The notes beneath the pieces were generated by a model that was not told the origin of the DNA, made no database searches, and saw only the letters and a list, made by a program, of their open reading frames with translations. Positions 22,254 through 33,132 of a DNA stretch of 38,995 nucleotides are shown here, one piece after another (the first letter of the stretch is position 1; every line of letters starts with the position of its first letter). Both the position numbers and the translations under genes were made by a program. Origin of the DNA: Chara braunii (taxonomy: Eukaryota > Streptophyta > Charophyceae > Charales > Characeae). The stretch spans positions 1,567,488 to 1,606,482 of the forward strand of contig BFEA01000217.1 of NCBI GenBank assembly GCA_003427395.1. The letters run 5' to 3'.

Positions 22254-24643
22254 CGTCTACTAAGACCCTTTCAAGCTCAATCAAAACTGCCTTCCTCCCA
22301 ACCTTTCCCCTGATGCAACCCCTTTTCACAATCTGCTTTCAGACAACCAATCAAACTGAAACTTAATGTTGTGCATTCATTCCTTTACTTAGTCTGGGTT
22401 ATGTCATGAAAATCAAACCCAAAGTCAAATATAGGATGCATGCAATATATTCAGTCAACGCTTAGAGAGAAGTACAGATAGGGGTTATAACTGGTTTTAT
22501 AGAGGGAATCAAAAAATTATCATTCAGTTTCCTGCCTCCATAACTCCTCTTGAGTTCCGGCAGAGCTCCCGCAATCGGTGGGGCGAACCTCCCACAGAGG
22601 CCTTGCCACGGATTACGGGTTGCAATCCCGCATGCCGCCGTCCTCTCAGAACCAATAGACTAGACTTAGAGGAAGAAGGGAGGAAATAAAAACATTAAGT
22701 CTCTCCGATCCAAGAAGGATGCTCTCAGACTCGCAGGAGAGGGCCTTGAATTCTTCAATCGCCTGAGGGTCCCGCAATGGTGGCCAAACAGCAACAGCTT
22801 GGTCAACTGAAGTCAAACTGCCGAAGTCAATCCTCTGACGACCCCCTAGTTCGCAATAGTAACCTCCTAGTAGTCTGATCACCCCAATAAGCTTGGCTAT
22901 TCCCTCACGTTTTCATTCCATGCAAGCGACGACACAGCGATAGTCAATAAACAGCGTGCTCACCAACTTGTACGCAACAACAGGGTGCCACCATGATGCA
23001 CAACGCAATGTCCAGCTGCAAAGTACGGTAACCAAGTTCAAGAATAAGGTTGGGCAGTGAAGCCCCGCAGATCGCAATGGAACTCAGCACCACGTCTAGC
23101 AATGTGCACTACAAACATAGCAGATCCCAACAAAAAGTGCAGTGTTTCGTAACAACAAGTTCAACAACAACAGTCGAGTGTGCCACTAACCCGTGGGCTC
23201 CCCAACAGTCCTCAACAAGCTCAACAATGCATACCCATACACAGCTACCGCCTGAAGCTCTGACCTCAGTAGTAACAGCACCGTACCCCTGGTAAACGAC
23301 ATAATCTCCAGATAGGCAACAACACCGTAGGTTCGGAAAGGGACCCCCAACTTCACTCTCCTGTTGTTCTACGTATCTCCATGCCTAGTTGTCTCAAAAA
23401 CTCCCATCGTTAAGATGAGCCTCACATCAGCGGTAGCAGCCCGTTGCTACCAAAAGTAGTGATGCCACTACTTAGTCGCCTACCAACTACAAGCTTGCCC
23501 AGCCAGCAGATACTTAGTCGTCGTAACCTCAACTCGTCAATATGACAGTCCGGTGGCAGCCCCTCTGCACAGGACTGGCCTCACAAACCACAGTCGGCCA
23601 AGGCACTCTTATGGCAATAACAAACACTCGTCGGCACGCAGCTCATACTTCTTCTCAGCCATACTTGTCGCGTTGACTACCCCATCGTGTTATCGTTGAT
23701 GCCAATTCCTGTCCACAAGTCGGTCTCCAACCCTGCTGTCAGCCTCACGCTATTCCTAATGAAAGAATGAGCAAAATCGAATGAATGTCCTGGTAGAACA
23801 CGACCAGGTACATGTGGGCAACTAGCTAGGGAGGCAGCACTCCCATTCTTAGGGGCAAACGCACCGGCCGGGTAAATCTCCAACACCACAGCTGCCTCGC
23901 ACTTCTTCCATCAATAGAATGACCAAAATTTGAGTGAATCTTCCTCTAGAACCTGGTCGAATACGTTCTCACGGAGATGCTTATTTCCCCAGACGCAGCG
24001 AAAACCCACCTTACCGCAGAAACTACACCCTCAACGCTAAATCCGACATTGCCATCGGATTCACGCTGGCTCACAACCCCAGTCTACGATCTTTCCCTGC
24101 CTGTTTTCGTTGAGTAATGGGCAAAATCTTCGATCTCGACACTCACCTCGACATTCCGCTTTCCGCCATAGCTCGTCGCACCCCCTACAACTCCTACCGA
24201 TCAGCCCGTTGCTTTAACGCCAAATCTGTCGCGGCCATCCCGTTCGCAGTGCCCAGAAAAAACCATGTAGACACTTGGATCGCCTAAAATGGTCAGGGAA
24301 TGACCGAAGTCGGCCTTCTCTACTCAGCCACGTCCATCTCCTTTCCGATTTTGCCTCTTTCTTCTTTAGCGGATGTATCAGGCGCAGATCCGCACCAGGG
24401 TCACATCACCCCTCTTCATCGTCGCCTTCGCCCGCCCGTCATTTTTTGTCTGCTCCGTAGCGCTCTGTGACGATCGCTCCTACCGCAACGTGCGATCCTA
24501 CAGCCTCCCGTAACTCACCATCAGCGCCCGTTACCTTGCTATCTTCTTCACCATCACCTTCCTGTTGACGTCACCCCGGTCCTCCGATACTGCGCGGCCT
24601 GACGGGCATTCAAGTGTCAGAAAAGGAAAAGCGCCCGACAGTC
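22254..24643. other. No recognised gene; C/A-rich with weak internal repetition
   Basis: The sequence changes to C/A-rich around 22900-24600. Loosely repeated stretches (GAATGAGCAAAATCGAATGAAT near 23765; GAATGACCAAAATTTGAGTGAAT near 23916; GTAATGGGCAAAATC near 24114) suggest a degenerate ~160-190 bp periodicity. No frame carries a known motif. It lies on the downstream side of the minus-strand gag, where a non-coding internal region of a non-autonomous element would be expected. Confidence 0.4.
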
Positions 24644-24736
24644 GGACCTTTTCTTTATTTATGCTTGTCAACCTTGCGCAGGGGTCATGCTAATCTTCTC
24701 TGTATCGTTCCAATTTCAACGGATGTCCCGAAGGAC
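24644..24736 (-). ncRNA. U6: U6 spliceosomal snRNA copy (gene or pseudogene)
   Basis: The minus strand reads as U6 over about 93 nt. A 5' cap-proximal hairpin GTCC-TTCG-GGAC comes first, one base pair shorter than usual but still paired. It is followed by CATCCG, AAATTGGAACGATACAGAG, AAGATTAGCATG and CCCCTGCGCAAGG, then an A-rich 3' part ending GGTCC. The ACAGAGA box (24697-24703) and the AGC triad (24689-24691) are intact. In land plants this RNA forms the spliceosome active site with U2. Changes from the usual sequence include TTGA for the usual ATAA before AATTGG, one A in the GGCCCC run and a diverged 3' tail. T runs for Pol III termination follow at 24621-24630. I see no TATA box at about -30 and no plant USE element upstream, which favours a dispersed pseudogene copy. 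Confidence 0.85.
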
Positions 24737-25826
24737 CTCTACCGGGGCAGCATTCTCACGGCCTTTCGGGGCCTGAGCGGCCCTAGGCAGCTTAGAATAT
24801 CACGGTTTTACTCAACAAGTTTTGTCATCTGGGTTCGAACATAAATCTAGGCCCCTACACCCCAGGGGTGTTCCACTGTGGTAGCCAGCGGGTCATCGGC
24901 CGACACCCGATGGAATCAAGAGAAGAAAAAAAACAAGGGATAAGGTTGAAACAAATCTCAAAGATAAAAATGAGAAAGTTTAGCGAGAACAGGGCGCGAG
25001 ACCTACTGGCGCCCCCTCGGCCCTGCGGAGCGGGCCCGCGACCGGACTTCCTCAACAAAACGAAGGGGGATGGTCCCGTGGGACCCTCAACCCCTCAACT
25101 CCCTCGCTGCTTCACTGCTCCCGCCCCGTTGCCCGCTGACCTCGATCCCCGGACCTCCGTAGCATGAGTCCAATGTCGTAACCTATAGGGTTAAGCCCAA
25201 GTCTAAGACTGGTGAGCGTGGAATTCCACATAAGGTAGTGCGGCGCAGCGCTTGGGGCCAAGAAAGCGGTCTAAGTCTCACCTCCACCTACAACTAAGCG
25301 CGCGGCCGCTAGGCATCTGCGTCGGCTTATCCGAACCACGCCGTGGCTGCCACGCGCTTCATCCCACGCATCAGGCCTACCGTCGGTCAAGCGTGCCGAA
25401 CAAAGTCAAACTTTTCAATTCTTAGTCTAATCGGTAAACAAAAATCGGGCCGGTCGACTATGTCGGCTTCGTAATCAAACACAAATGGAGGAATCACACA
25501 CGCGCCTCAAAACTGCGTGCCTACTCGACCTCTTTATCCGAACAACCCTTAGCCTGCGCACGGACGACCATCGCAGTCTGCGCAGACATTCAAAAATTCC
25601 AAGATAATTAAGCTTTCTGTTACTTGCAAAGACCCAGGGTGGATACCCTTGTAAGGGTATTCGCACCGACAGCTTACCGAACCATATTAAGCGACGTCCC
25701 CGTCGCTTCGCCAAATCAGAAAGCTATAAATTCATCCACACTTCAAATGCTGATGAGAAACAGAACCAATTCGATTAGCCGACAAACTCAGCTTCGTGGC
25801 CTCCAACAATCTGTGCCTCACAACTA
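24737..25826. other. No recognised gene; GC-rich patches
   Basis: GC-rich patches occur near 25000-25160 and 25250-25400. Overlapping frames on both strands show no domain. It may be part of the non-coding body of the retroelement. Confidence 0.4.
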
Positions 25827-25907
25827 TATGCTGCCAGGATTCCAACCTGGGTCTCCATTGTCCTGACGTTAGGACGTCGGTGTACTGGACCTACGTACTA
25901 CAGCATA
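25827..25907 (-). tRNA. tRNA-like sequence, probable pseudo-tRNA (Arg-CCT-like loop)
   Basis: Read on the minus strand, the ends form a perfect 7-bp acceptor stem TATGCTG/CAGCATA. A D-arm GTAC-(9)-GTAC and a T-arm CCAGG-TTGGAAT-CCTGG sit in the right places. The anticodon region (ACCGACGTCCTAACGTCAGGAC) can place CCT in a TCCTAA loop between CCGAC and GTC-GG, but with an extra base. The segment between D and T arms is about 8 nt too long, and the T loop has TTGGAAT for TTCGAAT. It is therefore a degenerate tRNA or tRNA-derived sequence; isotype is not certain. Confidence 0.4.
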
Positions 25908-27785
25908 AGTTCCAAATGACCCCCTCAACTGTCCTCTCCCCTTTGTCCGAGACAAACGTCGACCTCTAGTTAAGTGTCCCTAGTCTCTACCCTGCAAGCA
26001 GGACCATAACTAGGGATGCGGGCCTTAACCGAGACCTTTGAAGGCACTCTCACCTTCCTCTAAAAAATTCTCACAATCAAATCACATATATATATATATA
26101 TGTGTATATACTTGAATCTTATCTCAAGCTCTTTCTGCAGTCTAGTACAGAAAGACTAGGTCTCCATCATGACCCACCATAGTCTGGTTCATCGAGCCAG
26201 ATCTACGGCCCGCCGCGTTGTTATTGTAGCGGCAGTGCCCTCACTGGTTACGTAGCGATAGGCCTTCTCCTGATAATCATTCAATCGGGACTACCCAAAA
26301 GACTCAATAGACTCGACTCATATCCCCTGCCATCCCGCAGGAGTAATTCCCTGAGGCGTGCACGCCCCTTAAACTCTCACTCCGTTTGTAAGACGCGGGT
26401 CCGCTGCCAGGTTGTGTCGGTCAGCAGCCATCGCTAGGGGTTGTGCCTTAGAGGTGCTCAACTTTACCGTTAGTTTGGTATTCCTCTACATGCCTTAGGA
26501 TTAACACAAGTGACTGATCGGTGTGTCGCAAACAAAACTCAGGCTCACTGCGAGACTACTCAGAGGTCTGTCTCACTCAAAGACATTTACCGGTTCCTTA
26601 TGGGACAACATAGAGAGTATGGCATCCTTCCCACAATCACAAACAAAATCACCCCCAGGTTCACAAGGTTGTGGCCTCCCAACTTGATCAGAGATAGCAA
26701 GCCACATATCCTAATGACATCTCCCGAATAAATCATTTTGCGACTTTTTCCGTTCCAACAATAATCCAAGCCGTTTTTTTTGTCCTTCTAGTCAGACTTT
26801 ATCAACTCAAACTTGTTTTCCATGTCATTAAATCTTTTACCCACCTCTATTCATTAAAGGTGTCTCTCTCATCAGATCTCTCAGTCATCCCTTCCTTCTC
26901 TAGGATGAACTCTCACGCGACCTTTTTAAAACACCTTCTTTATGAGGATGAGTCTTCCAATAAACAATAATATCACCTTCCCAACCCGAAGGGGTCTCAA
27001 CCATAAACAACTCAACACTGAAGGACCGACTTATGGACCCTCATCACAACTCAGCCAATAAACATTTGACATGGTAAGCATCTGAGTCTCACATAAATCT
27101 TTCAAGGTTCTTACATATCTTCACAAAAATAGACTGCACTCCCTCTCCTTATACCTTGCCCTATTATCCGCCTGGGGGCAGATCGCACGGGTATACCGAA
27201 GAGTAGATAGTTCACATTCATTCACGTTCACACAATATGAAGCATATGAGATGTTTCTCACACATCCCTCGCACAAAGCCATCATTCATCAAGATAAGTC
27301 ACACATGTGAGCGTGATAGTGATCGTCACAGACAAAGGCACAGTCTCAAACATAGAGTCTCAAACAAAACTTGACTCATAGTACACTCGGGGACAAAATA
27401 TCTCATCCCAAAAAGGTACGAATGACACCCGAGTTTCGTAACCCTCTCAAGTGGATTCAAATCCCTCTCCACATGGTACAGATCCCACTGCCCTGCCAAA
27501 AATATTATAAGGCCAAACGGAATCTACCCTCAGCGAGTCAGTAAGGGAAAAAGGTAACCCCACCACATACACACCCTCTCCTCATCAAGTCCTGACTCAG
27601 TATTACCATGGAGGATCCTAATGATACACCTACGTTATGACCCCCTATATGTACACATAACAGCGTGGGTATACAAAATTCCTCAAAAGGTAAAAATTAA
27701 AGTTGAAATAGTAACAAGGACAAAAGCATGCCCTAATCTACGATACTCACTCAACTCATCATGTCGGTCGTAGGTGAACCAGTCC
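25908..27785. other. No recognised gene (non-coding body downstream of gag)
   Basis: If the minus-strand retroelement encoded pol, protease/RT/RNase H/integrase would follow gag here. The minus strand is closed by frequent stops just after 27786 and I found no active-site motifs (DSGA, YXDD). A TA microsatellite lies at 26086-26106. This supports a gag-only, non-autonomous element. Confidence 0.45.
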
Positions 27786-30543
27786 CTACTCACTCATCTC
27801 CTCATGGTTCTGCCTATACAGCTGTGCCCTGCCCCCATCTGCAGTCCGCTCCACCAAATGACCCTGTTTATCAATCATCTTCCCATCCCTCTCAGTAACC
27901 CTTCCTGCAGCCTTATTCTCGAGGAACTTTGGACACTCAAGGGCCCTGTGCATGCCGTCCTGAAAATAAAAACACATACTTTTTGACTTCCTTTGAAACT
28001 TTTTCTCTTCCTCTTTCGGGACCCTGACAACGAGGGCACCTTGTTGACCTCTCTGCTCACCTCATGACCTTGAGGCATGCCCCATGACCTCTCAGCTCTC
28101 ACTCCTAATCCCTGAGTACCCGGCTCTACTCGTATCTCACTTCCCTCAGGCCTACATTCGGGAGTATCCAACCTCTGTGGTCTGTCCTCATGGACCCTCT
28201 CTGTCGTAGCCATTCTCGCGCCCTCACGATGTTCTGAAGTTTGGGAAGCAACTGCCATCACCGGCTGGCTCGTAACCTCCTGCTGCTGCCGCCCAGAGGC
28301 ATGCCCTCCTGAGTCCGTCCTTGTGGCCCAAGAACCCAACTGGTCTGTCCTTGTGGCCCAAGAACCCAACTGGGCTCTCAACTCTCCCATCTCTGGCACA
28401 CACTCATGAGTATCCAGTCTCCGAGGTCTTTTTAGCGGCATATCCACCTCCATGGCAGCCACCAACTCGTCTAGGCGCAACGCCTCCCTCTCTTCAGCCT
28501 CAGGCTGAGTAGGTACCACTGCCCCTGTAAGGGTACCTTTCCGCACCTCCGGCAGGGTTGCAAGGGACTCCTCTGCAGACCCTTCCTCAGCATGTGGGGG
28601 ATAAGGTCCCTGAGCTGGCCCCTCAACAGGAGCCTCAAATGACATAGGGGTCTCTTGCTGCGAGGCTAACTCTGTGGGAGTCTTGAACTTAAAGCTTCCC
28701 TCTTCAGCCTTCCTCTTCATCTCCGTCTCAGTCGGCTCTAGGAATACCTTTTTCAACCTCTCCTGCTGAGAAGGCCTTGCTGCCCCTCTTTGGCCGAACA
28801 GTCCTTGTATCCCCTTACCTTGGATGCCGTATCTTCTCTGCTCAGTCCAATCGACCACCTTGGTGGTCGCAAGTCTCTCTACTTCAGCTGCCATATCCGT
28901 GAGCCTCTTATCCCACTCAGCTTCATTGGCCTCAAGGCGAGTCCTCCAGGCCTAGTTCTCACCCTTTTCCTCTGCAAGCTGAGTTATCAGTTGCTCCACT
29001 TCCCTATTTCTGATTGCTAGCTCGTTGCTAAGCAGAGTATAATTGTGGAAGGAAGTGGTCACTGCCTGGCGTATCCTCCTATCCACTCGCTCAATTGCCA
29101 TCCTGGCGGCGGAAAATCCCAAATCTCTTGTCTGTCTTGCCTCGTCTGCCTTCTCATCTGCCTACCCTGTCTTTCGCGACCTCTGGCGGGCTGCATCCCT
29201 CCTGCTCTCGTATCTGGCCCACATCTCGTCGATCCTTTACTCACTCGTCCTGGGATCGACTTGCGGTGCCGACACTACCCCTGAAGTCTCCATCTCGTTT
29301 TTTTTCTCGTATATCTCAGCGAGGCGAGCCTGCACCCTGGCAGACTTCTCCTCAGCAGTTTCTCCCAGTGATCTCCCCGCCCGTGCTCCGTGGGTCCCTC
29401 GAGTTGGGGCCTCAGTACTCATCCCTCTCTCAACATGTGCCGACCCTAAGGATGACTCAATCGGGGTGGCATCTCAATGTCAGGGTGCTCGGACGCGTGC
29501 GCGGCTAGCCGCGAATCGATAGTCGCGCGAGCCTCAACTCTCCACCCCTCTTCTGGCCTCTCCATCTCTGCCACCTGTCTAGGCGATGTAATAACCTCCG
29601 GTGGGGATACCGGAACCTCACTACTGTCTGGCTCAGGAATTCCCTCTGGACAGGGCTGTTGCACCTGCTCCGGAGCTGGGATATGAGGAAGGGGTATCAT
29701 CTCCCACTGTAATAACCTCTTCCACATGTGGTTCCTCCTGCCTGTGTGGCCTTGTCTCGGGCTCAGGGCATTGCGGCTCCCCCATCGGTGGCTCAACTTG
29801 ATCCACGCCCAATCGTGGGGCCCCCCACTGAGATGCGTCAAGATGGGCCTCTAGACTCCTGAGTGGCGTCTCTGATGGTCCACCCTCTTCCTGCTCCGGC
29901 GATCGCAACGAAGGCCCCTGTAGATCACTGGTGGTGATCTGACGAAACTCCACCTATCTAAGTCCACAAGCAGGGAATGATTCCATTGTCTGAGCAGGCT
30001 CCGTTAACCCCTCTCCTTGTCGTGCCAAGACCTTCCAACCTCCCCTAGTCGCGAAGGTCTCCCTCGGCTCTGGATCCCTCACCCTCTTACTCCACCTCTT
30101 CTCGACCCTGGGCTCTAGTTTCTCTGGCTTTGGCAGCCGGAATGCCTCTCTCAGTTGAGCCTGGCAGTCCTCCCAGTCACGCGCTCTATCCCGGATCTGC
30201 CTCGCCAGCGGCCTTTCCGCCCTCCTGGTCCATAGGAGTAACGTCTGCATCCACTCATTCCGCTGGATCCCCTGATCGCGCATGTACTGCTCATAGGCTG
30301 GGATGAACTCCTCTGCATTGCCTTCCTCCAAGCGGACAGGCAAACCATCACGCCCCTTCAGCGAGGGCCTTAGTCTCTGCATCCTCGCCTTCACTTCTGG
30401 CGAGGTCAAAGCCTCCTCACGGATCTGTGCTATAGGATCCTCGAAGTGGCCAACCCCCCTCAGGTTCCGTATCATCTCGGTGTCGGGCGCAGCGGTCCCA
30501 CACTCAGACGTAAAGTAATTTTTGTGTCGGACCTCACGGTCTC
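27786..30543 (-). pseudogene. Retroelement gag-like polyprotein with CCHC knuckle, broken
   Basis: On the minus strand homology runs from about 30543 to the stop at 27786, about 900 codons. The first ATG in the track of homology is 30475, but the frame is open upstream to about 30540. N-terminal part: a capsid-like block (GVGHFEDPIAQIREEAL; EEFIPAYEQYMRDQGI). Middle: acidic, Pro-rich and coiled-coil segments (ARMAIERVDRRIRQAV; REVEQLITQLAEEKGE). C-terminal: a basic stretch, then CFYFQDGMHRALEC at about 27933-27974, a CX2CX4HX4C knuckle whose second Cys is Phe. Interruptions are TAG 29954, TAA 29237, TAG about 29180, TAG about 28955, and frameshifts near 29700, 29470 and 28000. Gag would package the element's RNA. 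No pol follows. Confidence 0.8.
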
Positions 30544-30548
30544 ATCAC

Positions 30549-30895
30549 GCAGGAGTTTTAGAACCGTTTCAGACAAAGAGCAACTCCGACCATGCGTGCC
30601 AGCTATACCTCTCGCGGCTCCCTACGACAGGACAGAGATCCTGCAAGGTACAACTCACCTCCACCTGCGGGAGCTTTCACCATCCCTTAGGTGGACGTAT
30701 CCCTGCTGAGCTACTGACTCACGTGCGAAGGCTTTTACATGCAATCACAGAGGTAAGTCGGCCGAGGGCGTTTGCTCGATCGCCGTAGCATTGGCATACG
30801 TGCGGTTGAACGTCTAAGACTGATCCGTATACGCGTCGGGCATCGGGGCGCTGATCTCCCGGACCGACTTACAAATCAGGTCGACTCGACTGACG
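30549..30895 (-). repeat. Diverged direct repeat, copy B (upstream of gag)
   Basis: Partner of 18285-18665, same orientation, 12.2 kb away. It adjoins the 5' side of the minus-strand gag frame, so it is the best candidate for the element's 5' LTR 3' part or leader. I looked for a primer-binding site between it and gag: the minus strand reads TGTGGGACCGCTGCGCCCGA, but the frame is open through this sequence and no tRNA 3' end is clearly matched. Confidence 0.55.
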
Positions 30896-32238
30896 AACGT
30901 TCGCGCATACTACGCTTTGCCTATAAATAGTTTCTATAGGTATGACTCACAACCTAACTCTTTTCTGAAGCATGATCCCCTCACTTCTTGAATCATCAGG
31001 GGTTGCATATAAAACAAATACCCACACTACCTAGTGATTAAGTCCATTCGACATATCTCTCTATGAAAACCCTTTAACCATAGCATACATACATGTGAAG
31101 TGAGATAAGGCTGAATAATTAGGCGAGGAGATGTCACATACACATAACACATTCACATAAATAGTTCAAATTCATCAAGGAGAAAAAACATAGGTCTTTG
31201 ACCTTTCAGATATGTACAAATGAAATGAACATGAAATGAATAAGGTTTGTCGCCTTAGCAATAATCCTAATCTTCCTTACAATCAGGTAAAAGGCGCAAG
31301 GCTGGGTACTCAAACCAATCGTGCACTGATGGAACACCTGGATCAAAGTCCAGGATAGCATAAGTTTCTCTATGGGTTGTTGTGAATAGCATGTGGCTGG
31401 TCGTTTTACTGACCTGCAGACAAAAGTCAATCACATTACACAATTCTTGACGGAGTCATCCTTTTATTCACTTTCACCCATATTACACTTATACTTACAA
31501 CCTTTCAGTAAGACATCCCCTTTTCGATTTAGTCATTCATCCTCATCTGACTTTAGTCATTCAAGGACCCCTTTTGACCAAACACAGGCCATTTAGACAA
31601 GACCCGAAAATTCAGAAATGCCTTTCAGTGCAAAGGTCAATGCAAAGTGTGGGTGTCGAGGGTGAGTGATGGTTGAGTTGGTGAACCAACCTGTTACCAT
31701 AAGGCAACAGCATGTAGTCTTGTATAGACTCATAATGAGTCTTCTTGATCAAGATGACCTGCAATCACACACAGGTCAAAACAGTCTCAACACCTCTTTC
31801 CCTTCAACACGACACTATTTGAAGTTCAATATAGCGAACTTCATTCTAGTCGAAAATAATACTACATCGATATAACTCCCTCTAGGCAGCCTCTCTAACT
31901 TCTCATCAGATCAGTTTCTAGAGATAGTCATCTAAAAGAAGGAAAGTATAGGGCTAACATCACCAAACTTTCCCCTTCCGATATACATAGAAAAAATATC
32001 ATCCATCTCATATGAAGTAAAATGATAAGATTGACATCAATCAATAGGTTAAGGTAGCAGGACATGTCACACGGGGTCACATTCCTTCTACCTCCACCTC
32101 GGTAGAATCAGGAAGTGGTATGTTAGTAATGGGTCGATCTCTTTTCAGGACTTTCATTGTTTCCTGTCTATCGAGAAGATTGGTAACAGTATGGTAGACC
32201 ACTTGGGATCTACTCATCTTCACTGGACGTCTGTTTGT
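30896..32238. other. No recognised gene; short palindromes
   Basis: AT-rich, non-coding. Short perfect palindromes occur close together near 31675-31755: GTTGGTGAACCAAC, AGACTCATAATGAGTCT and TCTTGATCAAGA. This may be part of a long LTR continuing from copy B, but no boundary is visible. Confidence 0.4.
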
Positions 32239-33132
32239 GATAGGGTAGGCCTGAAGGGCCTTGCTTGGCCTATTTATTGTCTTGTATTAGATCAAGGTCA
32301 GATGGTAATAAGGCGGGCTTCTCGGAGCCTCGTTCCTCTTACGACCACTCCCTTCATCCATGCGGCTAGGCAATAGAGCAGGGATTTCGGTGCCTTGCTC
32401 CTCCTAGTGTTGTTTTGCATTGGAGTACCGCTGGCGGGTAATAAGGCAGGCTTCTCGGAGCCTTGCTTCTCTTATCACACCGTTCGTGCCATTATTGCGA
32501 TAAGGCAGGCTTCTCGGAGCCTTGCTGCTCTTATCACACTGTCCATGTTATTATTGCGATAAGGCAGTCTTCTCGGAGCCTTGCTACTCTTATCACACCG
32601 TCCGTGTCATTACTGCGATAAGGCAGGCTTCTCGGAGCCTTGCTACTCTTATCACACTGTTCGTGCTATTATTGCGATAAGGCAGGCTTATAGGAGCCTT
32701 GCTATGCTTATCACACCGTCCGTGCCATTATTGCAATAAGGCATGCTTCTCGGAATCTTGCTACTCTTATCACACTGTCCGTGCTATTATTGCGATAAGG
32801 CAGGCTTCTTGGAGCCTTGCTACTCTTATCACACCGTGCGTGCCATTATTGTGATAAGGCAGGCTTCTCGGAGCCTTGCTGCTCTTATCACACTGTCCGT
32901 GTCATTATTGCGATAAAGCAGGCTTCTCGGAGCCTTGCTACTCTTATCACACTGTCTGTGCCATTATTGCGATAAGGCAGGCTTCTCAGAGCCTTGCTAC
33001 TCTTATCACACACTTGCCCTGGCGCACGGCTGGTTGGTAATATGGCAGGTTTCTCGGAGCCTCGCTTTTCTTATCACCGTTCGTCCCGTTTAGGCAATAG
33101 GGCAAGTCTCTCAGGGTCTTGCTCCTCCTATC
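32239..33132. repeat. Array of about 15 hairpin units with loop TCTCGG, ~60-bp period
   Basis: The consensus fold is GATAAG-GCA-GGCT-[TCTCGG]-AGCC-T-TGC-tact-CTTATC, followed by ~22 bp (ACACTGTCCGTGCCATTATT and variants). Units 4-13 (about 32437-33010) have a regular 59-60 bp period and are very alike. Outer units are diverged but keep pairing: ATAGG/CCTAT with GGCC/GGCC (32239-32273), GAGCA/TGCTC (about 32375-32400), and ATAGG/CCTAT with GCAAG/CTTGC (about 33096-33131). No coding frame fits. It is a minisatellite by layout, with a maintained foldback in each unit. Confidence 0.9.

Noticed and set aside
22555-22632. Second tRNA-like sequence (CGGCA...TGCCG ends, GGGTTGCAATCCC)
   Set aside because: Only a T-arm-like hairpin and a 5-bp end pairing; D and anticodon arms do not form.
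29043-29522. Plus-strand ORF of 159 codons
   Set aside because: Antisense shadow of the gag pseudogene on the minus strand, which has motif support.
30475-30520. Primer-binding site next to gag
   Set aside because: A TGG-containing stretch is present, but the protein frame continues through it and no convincing match to a tRNA 3' end was found.
32437-33010. CRISPR-like regular array (37-nt repeat, ~22-nt spacer)
   Set aside because: The 'spacers' are near-identical to each other, no cas genes are present, and the genome is eukaryotic. It is a minisatellite with hairpin units.
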